Source of the DNA: Carposina sasakii
Taxonomy: Eukaryota > Arthropoda > Insecta > Lepidoptera > Carposinidae
Assembly (NCBI GenBank): GCA_014607495.2
Contig: CP053156.1
Span: 6,448,001-6,512,000 of the forward strand
Reading direction: 5' to 3'
DNA: 64,000 bases
In this document: positions 34,961 through 46,588 of the stretch, piece by piece
Layout: every line of letters begins with the position of its first letter
Numbering within the stretch: position 1 is the stretch's first letter
Notes under the pieces: model-generated
Seen by the model: the letters and a program-made list of their open reading frames with translations, nothing else
Told to the model about the DNA's origin: nothing
Databases searched by the model: none
Position numbers and translations under genes: made by a program

Positions 34961-35142
34961 TTTATGAAATTAGAACGGTATGATTTATCTAATATATATG
35001 ATGTCATATATAAAATAATCAAAGATACAATCACTAAATATATCACACATTAATCAATAGAAACAAAAACACACAATAGAAAAAAAAAGGAGAAAGAAAA
35101 ATTTATTATTTATTGAAAGGGTATGAATGAATATAGCCGACT

Positions 35143-35612
35143 ATACAGTGTGTAACAAAAGGGGTACGTTAAGCGAAAAGCTATGTAAATAGCCCACTAA
35201 AAGGAACCTTTACCCACAAAATTTCAAACTCGAAATCCCATGTTTATTTTTCCAGATAGTATGGAGAATTCCTAAACAACTTATGTTCATACAATCTTGA
35301 AAAATAAACATGTGATTTCGAGTCTCAAATTTTGGAAATAGGTTTTCTATAGTGGGCTATTTACATAGCTTTTCACTTAACATACCCTTTCTGTTACACC
35401 CTGTAGATGAGACTCGAAATCACATATGTATTTTTCCAGATAGTAAAGAGAAGATCCTAAACAAATGTTCATTATGATCTTGAAAAATAAAAATGTGATT
35501 TCTTAACTCACTAGTAAAGTTCATCTACAAATTATAAAGTTATCTGTAGCGGGCTATAATCATAGAGTTTCGCTCAACATACCACTTTTATTACACCCTG
35601 TATACGCTCTTA
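35143..35612. mobile_element. Two adjacent foldback MITEs, family D
   Basis: The first (35143-35405) has ends CAGTGTGTAACAAAAGGGGT and ACCCTTTCTGTTACACCCTG and long inverted arms. The second (to 35612) shares ACACCCTGTA with it and ends TTTTATTACACCCTGTA; it is more diverged. The shared terminus suggests one inserted at the end of the other. Confidence 0.65.
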
Positions 35613-35769
35613 TACCAGCTTGTACAATTAAAATAATCCTGCTTCGAGAGTTCATGGTTGCCATGATCATAGATTTTATGTGTTGTTTTGTTATTACCCT
35701 TTTGTTACACTCTGTATATGTCGCTTTGACCATGGAAACAATCCTGAGATGAATCGCAAGTACCTAAAT

Positions 35770-35902
35770 ACATACATTGTCATATAATCACGCCTTTATC
35801 CCTTACGGGGCAGGCAGAGCACCAAGGGCCGATAGAACCACATGGTGCCACTTCTGACCAATTTTGAGGGTATAGTTGAGATGTACAAGTTCGGTTAGTA
35901 CC
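35770..35902 (-). mobile_element. Retroposon family A, 5'-truncated copy 7
   Basis: CATATAATCACGCCTTTATC to GTACAAGTTCGGTTAGTA; the distal part is missing. Confidence 0.7.
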
Positions 35903-36608
35903 TACTTATAGATTTATTTGCCTTGACATACACTTTTGTATCTTCTAGTTGGCATTGTTATTTGTTTTATAATTTTTACGACCTTACTTTAGGCCTACTC
36001 TAAAACTTTTTATTTTTAATTTCATTATGTTGCGTAACATGTGAAATATTCATGTGAATTTTAAATTTCAGAATTTAATCTTAAATCTTGAGCCGGATTA
36101 TTTAGTTTCTAACGAACTTACTGTGACTTGCGAAATTTAATGCAACATTCACTTTATAAGGATACTGCCACGGAGGCTAGAGTGTGATCCAACAGTGGAG
36201 TTGGCTTCAAACGATTCAAAGCAATTGACAAGCAAATTGACAAATGACAAGCACTGCGCTGGCGACCTTATGTAAAAAGAACATAATTATCTTCCTGTCC
36301 TTATCCCATAATTTATTGCGTTGTCGGCGCATAATAAATTATAGGTACATTGCTGTGCTTTTGAAGCAACTAAATTTGAAAAATACCTACATGAATCAAC
36401 AACGCACTACCATACTGTCCTGTATCGTATACAGCTCCACTTAACTTTTCATCTCCTGGTGTACCTAACAGCCTTGTCATTGAAAGGAATCTTTAAAAAT
36501 AGCTTACTTATGTGCCATTAATTTCGCTAATTGCGCTACAAGTCTACACAAATTATAAAATGCCTGAATTTTTAAAAATTAATGTTAATGTTAATTAATG
36601 TTATAATT
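35903..36608. other. No gene recognised
   Basis: AT-rich; the 66-codon frame 36244-36444 lacks any family likeness. Confidence 0.35.
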
Positions 36609-37145
36609 TTATAGTCGATAAGCTAGCAGCATGGCTGTGGGATCACTTTTTTGAGACTGCAGCTCTGGCCCCCCATTTCGGGAACTCCAGCTATGTGTAT
36701 CCATCCCTCAGCTGCATATACAGGATGTTTGTGACAGCCAGGCAAATATTAGTACCATGACGTCAGACCATCATTTTGAGGGGGAAAACACCGAAAAATG
36801 TTTGCAGGAAAATTCCAAAATTTTCCGACATTTTTTTCATATTTCCAGGAAAAAAATTGTTTAGTTTGCAAAAATTGTTTTTTTTTTGTTAAAATTTTTC
36901 TGCGAGTTATTATAACACTGTCGTATAACTCAACCCAATGATTCTTGTTCAGCATTTCAATATTTGCCTGGCTGTCACCTACACCCTGTATTTCCGTGCA
37001 TGTCGTAAGAGTCGACTGAAGAACTAGGGTGCTTCTCTCAGGCGATAAGCTAGCAACATGTCACTGATTATTTACATCTGTCTCCGATATGCCAAACGTG
37101 TCTTTGTGATCTTCTTTAGATCATTTAGTTCTGGCTACCACATAT
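36609..37145 (-). mobile_element. Family F repeat split by MITE family G
   Basis: Family F blocks (GATAAGCTAGCA, CATTTCGGGAACTCCAGCT) lie left of 36719. After 36992 family F resumes with CCGTGCATGTCGTAAGAGTC and CAGGCGATAAGCTAGCAACA. The re-use of the AAGCTAGCA block on both sides suggests two F pieces or a local duplication. Confidence 0.5.
36719..36992. mobile_element. MITE family G
   Basis: Inverted ends TACAGGATGTTTGTGACAGC and GCTGTCACCTACACCCTGTA, extended by CAGGCAAATATT and AATATTTGCCTG. AT-rich inside. Partial relatives lie near 55205-55260 and 55805-56062. Confidence 0.75.
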
Positions 37146-37163
37146 AGGGAACACCGTCGCGTG

Positions 37164-37873
37164 GTACGGGTATATGAATAACAGTAACGACTTAGGTAGA
37201 TACATCCAGTGCCGTAAGTATGGCGGTGCCACTGGTACGGGTATATGAATAACAGTAACGACTTAGTTAGATACATCCAGTGCCGTAAGTATGGCTGTGC
37301 CACTGGTACGGGTATATGAATAACAGTAACGACTTAGGTAGATACATCCAGTGCCGTAAGTATGGCTGTGCCACTGGTACGGGTATATGAATAACAGTAA
37401 CGACTTAGGTAGATACATCCAGTGCCGTAAGTATGGCGGTGCCACTGGTACGGGTATATGAATAACAGTAACGACTTAGTTAGATACATCCAGTGCCGTA
37501 AGTATGGCTGTGCCACTGGTACGGGTATATGAATAACAGTAACGACTTAGTTAGATACATCCAGTGCCGTAAGTATGGCTGTGCCACTGGTACGGGTATA
37601 TGAATAACAGTAACGACTTAGGTAGATACATCCAGTGCCGTAAGTATGGCCTTGCCACTGGTACAGGTATATGAATAACAGTAACGACTTAGGTAGATAC
37701 ATCCAGTGCCGTAAGTATGGCGGTGCCACTGGTACGGGTATATGAATAACAGTAACGACTTAGGTAGATACATCCAGTGCCGTAAGTATGGCGGTGCCAC
37801 TGGTACGGGTATATGAATAACAGTAACGACTTAGGTAGATACATCCAGTGCCGTAAGTATGGCGGTGCCACTG
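37164..37873. repeat. Tandem array of ten 71-bp units
   Basis: Units begin GTACGGGTATATG at 37164, 37235, 37306, 37377, 37448, 37519, 37590, 37661, 37732 and 37803. Units are nearly identical; variable sites are GGTAG/GTTAG and GGCGGTG/GGCTGTG/GGCCTTG, and unit 8 has GTACAGG. Open frames on the minus strand recur with the same period and are by-products of the repeat, since 71 is not divisible by three and every third pass meets a stop. The right flank returns to GGCACTGGATACATCC near 37993. No link to CRISPR: there are no spacers. Confidence 0.96.
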
Positions 37874-37994
37874 GTGCCCAGGCACAGGGTGTAGACTCTG
37901 GGGGGCGCAAGAATGGCCAATTGGCCAGACCAGGCAGGACTAAATAGGGCGTAGTTATAGAATGTCGCACAGGGCGCAGAAAGGTCTAATTACG

Positions 37995-39204
37995 GCACTG
38001 GATACATCCCAAGGGCAAATATTCGATTTTTAATTTATTTACACTTACGGGATTATTTGTAAAATATCAACAGCATCGCAAAACTACATAACTAACGTCA
38101 TCATTAGTAACAACTTTCGTGATGGACGAACTTTGGACTCGGTGTAAAAAAATCGTATGTTGGTGTCACTATGGTGTAAATAGGTACCTCTTGTGTATAA
38201 TTATGTAGAATAGCTAATTTATCACCGGCAGACGGCAACTTAAGGGATAACCTATAGTTAAGGTAGTTTAGCTCAAACACGATTTGGTTTATCTGTGGTT
38301 TAGGTTCATAGTTTAATGGCCAAACTCGAAATAACAGAGCGCTGTTTATCACAAACTACCTATATTAGGGAACTATATTAGGGAAGAATCACACAAAGCT
38401 TTACGCAAATCAAAAGTTGGCAGCAAACATACAGACAAATCGTGCGTGTCGCAAGTGTGATGGCACGTGAGATGTGTAACTAACGTAATATTTATTTATC
38501 GTACCATACCTATTTTAAACGTGACGCTAGTTTGTATACGAACAGTTTATTATTGCTATAGCGAATTTTGTTTTCTTGTAAAATTCGTTCTTCTTTATTT
38601 GCCGATGATGTTTATTTATATCGTGACTGTTTTTTCGCCAAACGCATGTCTTTATATTTACATCACATCATTGAAATCACTCGTTAAAAGTTACGCAGAG
38701 TATACACTATAGAATTACACAAATGCGTAAGATGCATTCATAACTTTTTTATTAACAATTTTATTAGTAACGGATTACGTAACGAACGAATGAGCGCTTT
38801 ATACTTTACCGTCTGTTCGGTCATTTAATGTATATTTAACATAAAACTACAGTTATTTTATCAGCACTAACTTTACCTACCCGTTGTGGTTTTTCAAGTT
38901 TCAAAACTTCAATAAGGATATTTCTTAAGAAATTTATGCTGACCTGAATGACTAGATCATGCCTTTAGTATTTGAAATAATCTTCAAGCAGTTATATTCT
39001 TTTTCTAGGCCAATCAGACACATTGCATAGATATGAGATATGCAGCGGAATTTAGCTGAATTAACATTAACAATTAAACAAATCTAAGTACTGATAATAG
39101 CAACTTGCAGATCATTATACTCGATTTACGAGTACCACACACTGCGTTATTAACTATTAGTTATTCTGTGCTCATGACACTGATTCCAAACCCATTCATT
39201 CCAG
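37995..39204. other. Upstream flank or intron of the lipase gene; no exon seen
   Basis: AT-rich. The 81-codon frame 38467-38712 is hydrophobic (CLYIYITSLKS at its end) but lacks family likeness or splice sites. The signal-peptide exon of the lipase was not found here. Confidence 0.4.
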
Positions 39205-39460
39205 TGGCCTCTCCGATACCCAGAACGCAATTCCGGTGTGCGTCGTCAGCGCGCTGTACCAATCACCACACCATTCCCTTGTGCAGCCTCCCTCGCATAT
39301 GGCAGGAGTCACCAGCGTCCGACCACGGTGCACCGTCTCCGACCTGGAGATATTGACGTGATCGCCGCCTTCGGAGACTCCCTGGTGGGCGGGAATGGAG
39401 CCCTAGAGGAGGCGGCGTTGGGTGCCTTTATTGAGTATAGAGGCGTTTCGTTTTGCGCTG
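39205..39460 (+). CDS. Lipase exon a (catalytic Ser)
   Basis: Acceptor TTCATTCCAG at 39204, donor GCGCTG/GTGAGT. It encodes TTPFPC, usual just before the lipase domain, and FGDSLVGGNGA with the nucleophile. It leaves one base of a codon. An inner acceptor near 39249 (GTCGTCAG) cannot be excluded. Confidence 0.85.
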
Positions 39461-42400
39461 GTGAGTTGACTGTTTTAATATATAACATAATATTCCTTCT
39501 AGATACAGGAAAATAACTAGTTTCTTCGAAAACCTGCATTATCAAAAGTACAATTACAGCTGATGCAGAAAAGTTATACCTTCACCTTCAGAAGTTAATA
39601 CATTATAAGCTTGACTTAGGCCTCCCCCAGGGCACGCCACAGAGCTTGATTTTGTAGTCACCACGCTGGACAGACGAGTTGGTGATCGCAGTGTAATGGC
39701 AGCTGTCTGCTGCCCACCTCCCATAAACCCTTAATCACCTCTTACGATACCCATGGGCAGGCATGGGATGGTGCTATTATGCCGATACTACACTGCTATA
39801 TAGATAAGATAGATATCTTAATCAAAATTCTTCTAAAACAATTCCAGGAGGCGACGGAACCTGGCGCGAGGTGCTGACCTTACCGAACTTGCTGAAGGAG
39901 TACAACCCTGACCTGCGAGGGTACTCCACCGGCACCGGCGAGTGGCTGGAGAAGAACGCCAGGCTCAACGTCGCCTTCCCAGTGGCTTCGGACCAGGATG
40001 CCTTCAGACAGGCCAAGGTATATGCCATTTACTATTCTACTAATACTTCTTTAATCTTTTGAAGATTTTCCTGAACGTTGTTTACTACGAGTAGGTGCAC
40101 TATTTGCTGCATTCTTGTTAAGCACATTATAAGTCTTTGTATTTTTGATATACAGGGTGCACAAAAGAGGTATAATATAATTGTAAATAAAATGAAAACC
40201 TGAGAAAGACAATTTGACGAAACACCAAATTCTAACTCAAAAACAATTATTTATATTTTATTATTATGATAGGTAAGTACTTAAAATAAAATATATTTCT
40301 AAAATATACCTATAGGAATATTAAGACCTTTTAGATATTCAGGTGATATAACACTAACTAAATATTATATTTAAATTTTTTATATGACAAAAATATACTA
40401 GTATATAGTATAGTACATAGTATAGTATAGCAACTAACTAATTAATTGCTATACCTAATCATGTTCTAAGTGGTTCTAGTGAATGAACTCAGCATTGCAA
40501 TTAAGTTGTACTTATAGGATGCTCTTTATTAACGACGGATGTTATAGAATCATTGAATAGGTACGTACGTAGTTATGTAGGTACTAAGAAGCACACAATA
40601 CTTTTTCTATGTACATTATGTCGTAATTTATTATTATCTATGCATATAATAAAAATGTAACGGATCGCTATCTGTACATGGAAGATATATGAGAAAAAAT
40701 ATTTTAGGAGACCTTTATCAACGCAATAGAAATGAAATTGTATTAGGAGGATCAGTGGAGGGTGGTGGGCGCACCCATAGTAAACGCAATAGAACCCAAA
40801 ACTATGATTTTTGGAATTTTTGTCTGTTTGTCTGTGCGTTTGTGCACGCTAATATCAGAAACGGCTGAACCGATTTCGATGCAGTTTTCAGGAATATATT
40901 GTGACAGGTCCCACTTAACATATAGGCTACTTTTTATCCCGGGAAAATGTTTTTATCCCGGATAATTTTGACATTTTGTTTTTTCTGTAGTCCACGCGGA
41001 CGGAGTCGCGGGCGTCCACCAGTCCCAAAATATATTTGAACATGATCGGTCTCCGTGGGGCAAGTCCATTGCATTTTCCGCTTCAATAAAAACCTTTTTC
41101 TTAAAATACATACATACATACATAATAATCACGCCTCTTTCCCGGAGGGGTAGGCAGAGATCACGGATCTCCATTTGCTACGATCCTGACACACCTCTTT
41201 CGCTTCATCTACTTTCATGACATTTTTCATGCACGCTTTTTTCTTAAAATACATATAATTATGTTATTTATTTATACATCATCCTTTATAGCACAATTTA
41301 CAGCATGCTTGTGTGACTGTGTGCAATTCAGTGCTGATTTATTCGACAGTCCACGAATTTTCCCAACAATTATTATACAAGTTTGTAGTAAACGGGTATT
41401 TGCGCTGTACCTATCTGTTGGGCAATCTATCGATACGATCAGCTGCAAATTGTTGCGAAAATCGAATTGTTTTCAAACGTAAATGGGGCACACAATTCCA
41501 TGTGAAGTATAGGAAAATACAGGTATTGAATAAATAATTTTATATTAATTTACAGTATTACTATATGTGTGTTAAAGCATTTCCCCTTTTATTACACCCT
41601 GTATGCTAGGAAATGAAAACTTACACAAAAGAATCGATAATCTAGAGTCTAGGCTACACAATAGCCGTAACAATGTTTACCAACTCCCAGATCCTCGTGG
41701 CCCGCATGCGAGCATCCCCTGACGTGGACTTCAAGCGCGACTGGAAGATGGTGACGGTGTTCATCGGTCACAACGATCTCTGTTCCGCGTCCTGCCACTC
41801 CCCGGTCGCCTGGTCTCCGGACAACCATGGGAGGAAACTGGCCAAAGCGCTGGATTACTTGCACGAGAATCTGCCGAGGGCTTTTGTCAATCTTGTGCCG
41901 GTTTTAGGTAAGTGAGATAATTAGGCAAATCTATTGTAAAGAAAAGATATCAAATTTGTTGGTCCAAAGTTAATGTAATACATACCTACGTATATAGGTA
42001 TATAGTCACGCCAATTATCCCCCAAAAGGAGTGGCAGAAGTGTCCAAATTACATACCCACTTTTCGCCAGTGAGTTAGTGTACTTAATGTGCGTTATATA
42101 ACAAAATTATTTTCGAACCTATATTATGAAGACGATGTAGTTGCATGTCCTTCTCTTTTTTCGTTCTTTTTTTTATAAGGAAAATAGATACTGCTTGTTA
42201 TTGCGTCTGTTCAAATATTTGGTTTCCGTCCAAGAGAACTCAACATTACAGTCAATAAGCAGCCAAAGCATGTCTCTTAAAAATTTTCCATTAGTTTCTT
42301 TATTGGTCGCTTTATTGTCGTGTATGTCCGAAAACAGCAGATAGGCTCACTTATACAGGGTGTTTTTTTGTGGCCACCCTTAACGAAGGGTACGTACTCT

Positions 42401-44811
42401 ATACATCAAATAAAGTAAGTTTATGCCAAAAAAATGCTGGGATTTTTTTTTTTTAATTTAATTCCTTGATTGTGCGTAATTTATAGTGTCTAGTGTTTAT
42501 GTTAGTTTTTTTATAGACCGATATTAATTATTTTTCGTGAAAAAATCCCGCTACGCGCGTCTATGTGCATTTATGCAGAAAAACGCAGTCTATTTACTCA
42601 ACTTTGGACCCTAATATTTTGGAAACCGGACAGTTCCCAGGTATGCTTCCATGGAGAAAAATGATCGTGATGATGAGGAGATTCCGTAGTTTTCGGGAAC
42701 GTTGACGACCAAAAATCACCCTGTATACCTTATATACCTCGAGGGACTTCAGACTAGTGAATAGTAATTGTGTAGTTTGCATAATTCTACCCCTAATCCT
42801 TGGTGATAATAAGCGGAGGATTATAGCGTCACTAGGCATAAGTCATCCATCATCATCCTGCCCTTACGTATGCCCGTATTTCCCAGACGTGTCGGTATCA
42901 GTCCGCGTGAAGCAGTCGCTGATGTGTCGCCTGATGCATCCGCTGTTCTGTTCGTGTTTCCACCGCGACGGCGGGGAACTGCACGAGATCGTGCGACTGT
43001 CGAGGCTGTACCAGAAGGCGGAGGAGGAACTGGTAAATACTTCTCCTTCTAAGTCTTTACCTACCTGCAGCTGCAGTCATAGATTGCATTGTGAGAAAGC
43101 TATTTTTTTTCATTCGAAGTTGGGAACAAACACAGATTAGTATCCATGTCTGAGAATTTATTATAAAATTATTAATTGAGAATTTATTGTCAGTTAATTA
43201 TGCTGCAATTAAGGCTGGAATAAAAGTATTACGATTCAACAACGTATTTCCGTGCCTGCCTACTTGTATAAACCATATTCGATCAAAATTCAAGACCAAA
43301 CATTGAAAAGCTCAAGCTATGTGACCTATCTATATTGGTTTCCTTATGCTCTTTCTAATGATTTCTTACTATACTATCCTCTTATTTCTTCTTCTCATAT
43401 CATTGTTGACCTTTCTAAGGGTGATATCAGACCATTTGATATACTCAGTCGATAGTATAATGGATAAGTCGACGTCGACTGATAGTTTCCACCAGACCAG
43501 CAGCAGACGACCAGCAATCGATCGCGATTAGTCCATGAATATAGATCGATGAATCAAAACTGCCAGACCATTCGATCAACGTTGCCATGCCGACGATGTC
43601 ATCGATTTGTTCCGTAACCAAGACCCTGATAATCTCTCATCAGGTAGCAAGCGGTCGCTACGACACCCGGCCGGACTTCACGGTGGTAGTGCAACCCTTC
43701 ATGAAGTTGTTCAACTCCCCCTTCCCCCCCGCGCCGCCGCTCCCCCCCGCCATCCAGCAGACATACATCACACACGACTGCTTCCACTTCTCGCAGAAGG
43801 GACATGCTTTGGGTAAGTCAGTCTACTGTGACATATTGTTAATCGTGACGATCAAAAGTGAACGTGAAGTCAACCTTTCTAGTTACTTATTAGTAAAAAA
43901 ACATGCACAAGGCTATGTTTCCAAAATGGGCCAGAACTGCAGAAAGTTTTTACGTTTGGATAACGGAACTAGATGTAGAAGATCAGTAACAAGTTGCTAG
44001 CTAGTGAAGCTTTGCATCAGCACATATCTATTTAAATCAGACACAGCCGTAATGTGTTCCCGAAATGGGATGGCCAGAACTGCAGGATCCCACTGCCACG
44101 TTTACCTAAGCGGGGACAGATGTTAATAATCATAGATAGCTTCATCATCATCAGCCTATTGCAGTCCACTGCTGGACGTAGGCCTCCCCCAGGGCACGCC
44201 ACAAGACTGCCACGAGGGGTATTTGCCCATAGTCACCACGCTGGGCAGACGGGTTAGTGACCGCAGTTTGTATTTTGGTCTTTGTTGTCAAATACGGGAG
44301 GCGCTGCTGCCCACCTCCCGGGAACCCTAAATCGCCTCGTACGATACCCACAGGCAGACATGGGGTGGTACGAATTCTACTCTGCCGGCACCACGCGGCA
44401 AATCATAGATATACAAACACGTAATATACGACAATGTAATATACGACAATTCACAATACGTTTTCGTTTCAAACTCTGGGATACCTTTAGCCTTCCTTCT
44501 TTAATAGATTTATATCCAAACAGTCCAAACGCCATTTGGTTCGGTGCTCTTACACTAACCTCTACCATAGAGGAAATTCCTCTATGCCTCTATCTAACAT
44601 TGTAAAGTTATTGATCAGAAATAAATAAATTCCAGCGGCAAACCTCCTCTGGAACAACCTGCTCGAACCAGTCGGACAGAAGTCGGCACAGGGCCCTCCG
44701 GTGCTCCGCTGGAGGTTCCGCTGTCCGTCCCGCGCCGCTCCCTTCCTCTTCACCGCCAACAACACAAGGGGGTTTCTGCAGGACGGACTGCAGGACGGCG
44801 CTGTGTTATGA
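39205..44811 (+). CDS. Phospholipase B1-like GDSL lipase, six exons, 5' incomplete
   Basis: Exons 39205-39460, 39848-40017, 41691-41907, 42887-43032, 43644-43812 and 44636-44811 (stop) join in phase to 377 codons plus stop; all introns are GT-AG. The protein is an SGNH/GDSL hydrolase like animal phospholipase B1, which removes acyl chains from phospholipids and lysophospholipids at or outside the cell surface. Residues counted from 39205: VHRLRPGDIDVIAAFGDSL with the nucleophile Ser at 59; GHND at 168-171, the oxyanion block; and HDCFH with Asp308 and His311, the other triad members. All are intact, so the enzyme should be active. No C-terminal membrane segment is seen. The start codon and signal peptide must be in an exon upstream; the 39205 start rests on a TTCATTCCAG acceptor and the open frame. 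Introns hold families B, C, E and a family A-like repeat. Confidence 0.93.
39618..39778 (+). mobile_element. Family E repeat in lipase intron 1, partial
   Basis: TAGGCCTCCCCCAGGGCACG to CATGGGCAGGCATGGGATGG; it lacks the central third found in the copy at 44146. Confidence 0.6.
39848..40017 (+). CDS. Lipase exon b
   Basis: Acceptor ATTCCAG, donor GCCAAG/GTATAT. Reads GDGTWREVLTLPNLLKEYNP and ends in RQAK in phase 0. The G-rich start completes the codon from exon a. Confidence 0.92.
40018..41690 (+). other. Lipase intron 2 with repeats
   Basis: 1673 bp. It contains a Helitron-like family B copy (40635-41023, interrupted near 40728-40790 by about 60 bp that ends in a repeat of AACGCAATAGAA) and a lepidopteran-type repeat at 41106-41235 (CATACATACATACATAATAA then CGCCTCTTTCCCGGAGGGGT) related in its start to family A. 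No exon was recognised inside. Confidence 0.7.
40635..41023 (+). mobile_element. Helitron-like family B copy in lipase intron
   Basis: TAACGGATCGCTATCTGTAC at the start, CGCTAATATCAGAAACGGCT in the middle, and CGGGCGTCCACCAG at the end (CTAG changed to CCAG). Confidence 0.6.
41691..41907 (+). CDS. Lipase exon c (GxND block)
   Basis: Acceptor AACTCCCAG, donor TTTTAG/GTAAGT. Contains DWKMVTVFIGHNDLCSASC. The ATG at 41673 is in frame but lies before the acceptor, so it is intronic. Ends in phase 1. Confidence 0.93.
42354..42727 (+). mobile_element. MITE family C, copy 4, in lipase intron 3
   Basis: Clear ends TATACAGGGTG and CACCCTGTATA. Interior GCATTTATGCAGAAAAACGC and GGACCCTAATATTTTGGAAA. 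This copy best defines the terminal repeats. Confidence 0.85.
42887..43032 (+). CDS. Lipase exon d
   Basis: Acceptor TTTCCCAG, donor GAACTG/GTAAAT. Cys-rich MCRLMHPLFCSCFHRDGGEL, typical of the family between the second and third blocks; the Cys probably form disulfides. Confidence 0.92.
43644..43812 (+). CDS. Lipase exon e (DxxH block)
   Basis: Acceptor TCTCATCAG, donor TTTGG/GTAAGT. Reads VVVQPFMKLFNSPFPPAPP and THDCFHFSQKGHALG with the catalytic Asp and His. The Pro-rich PPAPPLPPA is a local feature of this copy. Confidence 0.93.
44146..44400 (+). mobile_element. Family E repeat, full copy, in lipase intron 5
   Basis: CAGCCTATTGCAGTCCACTG to CTCTGCCGGCACCACGCGGC. The copy used here to define the family. 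Confidence 0.75.
44636..44811 (+). CDS. Lipase last exon with stop
   Basis: Acceptor AAATTCCAG. Begins ANLLWNNLLEPVGQKS, the family's usual ending after the DxxH block, then RFRCPS and FTANNTRGFLQDG, and TGA at 44809-44811. No membrane anchor or GPI signal: probably secreted. Confidence 0.92.
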
Positions 44812-45886
44812 CGAATGATGCTGACTTTAGTTTAGCTAGAAAAATTTAAAGGAATAATGAGAGTCTTGGGTCTAGTAATCAAAAAGAAATGGCATGGCTC
44901 CAGCGCCCAATCATTTAGGACACACCAAATTAAAGGAGATCTGTGCAGGCTTTCTGCCCCAGCTACCGCAGGCATATCAGTCAAGTCAAATTAAAGGAAT
45001 ACTGACTGACTGGACCTGGTTCCTGTATTGAAAAATTTACAAATAGCAAGGCTTCAGCGCCCTTTCATTTGGACATATGTACCAAATTTAAACTCTAACA
45101 CAGATAGATGGGCGAACATCGTCATCGACTTAAAGACTAGATGAAATTTAAAAAAAATATGGATTCAGGCTTCAGCGTTCAATCATTTATGGCCAATTTC
45201 AATACTAGAGATCATAAAGAATCTCGGATTTTTTAATTCCAAATTCGAAATTTTGTATGAAAGCAATTAAATATTTTATTCTGAAGCATGCAAAAAATCT
45301 CTCGAGATCGGTTATTAAAATTGGCTGTTAGACATACCTTATTTAAATTGTAACTCAGAGTGCCCCAGGACATCGCTTCCTTTCTGTCAGGGTGGAAGGT
45401 CGTAGCCCATGGTGGTCTAGCGCAGAGAGTTGTTGGTTCAACTGGAGAAGACCAGCCCATTGCAGCACCTAACACCTTCATAAAAAAACTCAGGGATTAG
45501 CAAATTGAAATCTCTCCTGTTTTATCCGGTCTTAATTTCTTTTTGTGCACGACCCAATGTAGGTAGGTACTTTAGTTTTAAGAACCACAAGTCATCCCTG
45601 ATGTAAAGTCACGACATTGAATATTATTTTTATCAAAGTAATAAAAAAAATTGTAATTAATGTAATTATGAGTCAGAGCGTTAGAGCATTATTTAAGTGT
45701 AAAGTAATAGATTTTTGTATACATATTTTCAATAGATTTACAGCTTGTGTAGTAATGTGCCATGGTGTTTTAAAATTTGTCTTACCTAAAACTGCTCAGG
45801 CATAGAACTTTACTTAATTTATATTTAAATAAAAAAAAAACAATATCTTGTTTTTCATTACTTTGCAGTTTATTTTAAGTTCGTTA
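44812..45886. other. 3' flank of the lipase gene
   Basis: AT-rich. A short motif TTCAGCG followed by CAATCATTT or CTTTCATTT recurs near 44897, 45052 and 45170. No poly-A signal can be chosen with confidence. Confidence 0.4.
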
Positions 45887-46268
45887 TACAGGGTGTTTTT
45901 TCGTCGCCACCCTTAACGAAGGGTATGTACCTACTCTATACATCAAATAAAGTAAGTTTATGTAAAAAAAAAAAGGCTGGGAAACGATGTAATTTTTTTT
46001 AATTACTTGATCTGGCGAAATTTATAGTGCCCAGTGTTTATGCTAGTTTTTTCATAGACAGATATTAATTATCGTGAAAAAATCTTGCTACATGCGTCAA
46101 TGTGCATTTATGCAGAAAAAAGCAGTCTATTTACTCAACATTGGACCCTAATATATCGGAAACCAGACACTTCCCAGGTATGCTTCCATGGAGAAAAAAT
46201 GATCGTGATGATGAGGAGATTCCGTAGTTTTTGGCAACGTTAAGTACCAAAAATCAGATTATACAGGA
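45887..46268 (+). mobile_element. MITE family C, copy 5
   Basis: Starts TACAGGGTGTTTTTTCGTCG; ends CAAAAATCAGATTATACAGG, with the right terminus drifted. Confidence 0.8.
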
Positions 46269-46404
46269 TAACATGCGAATAAACGCCTGCTCTTAATCAG
46301 TCTGCAAACTTTAAAGGAACATTTTTTGTATCTACTGTTATCTAGGTACTACATCCAGGTTTGCTGAGCAATGTTTTTCTTTAATAGAAATGCATCAACT
46401 GCAT

Positions 46405-46575
46405 GTCTTTCCGTGCATGTCATTAGAGTGAGTCGACTATGGAACTCGAGCATTCTCTCAGGCGAAAGGCAACTTGTGGTCACTGACCAATATCATCTGT
46501 CTCCGCTATTATAAACGTGGCTGTGAGATCTTCTTTATGATCTTGTAGTTTTAGCTACCCCATTTCGGGAAAACA
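46405..46575 (-). repeat. Family F copy
   Basis: CCGTGCATGTCATTAGAGTG, CAGGCGAAAGGCAACTTGTG, ATAAACGTGGCTGTGAGATC and GCTACCCCATTTCGGGAAAA in the order of the reversed family. Confidence 0.55.
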
Positions 46576-46588
46576 GCTTTATATGTAT

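Noticed and set aside
37164..37873. CRISPR-like regular array
   Set aside because: The whole 71-bp unit repeats with no variable spacers and the context is an animal genome; it is a satellite.
37121..37970. Series of minus-strand 60- to 93-codon frames
   Set aside because: They arise from the 71-bp tandem repeat, recur with its period and end at the same repeat-borne stop. No gene is supported.
41673..41690. ATG before lipase exon c as a start codon
   Set aside because: It lies upstream of a good acceptor; joining at 41691 gives the family sequence without a gap.
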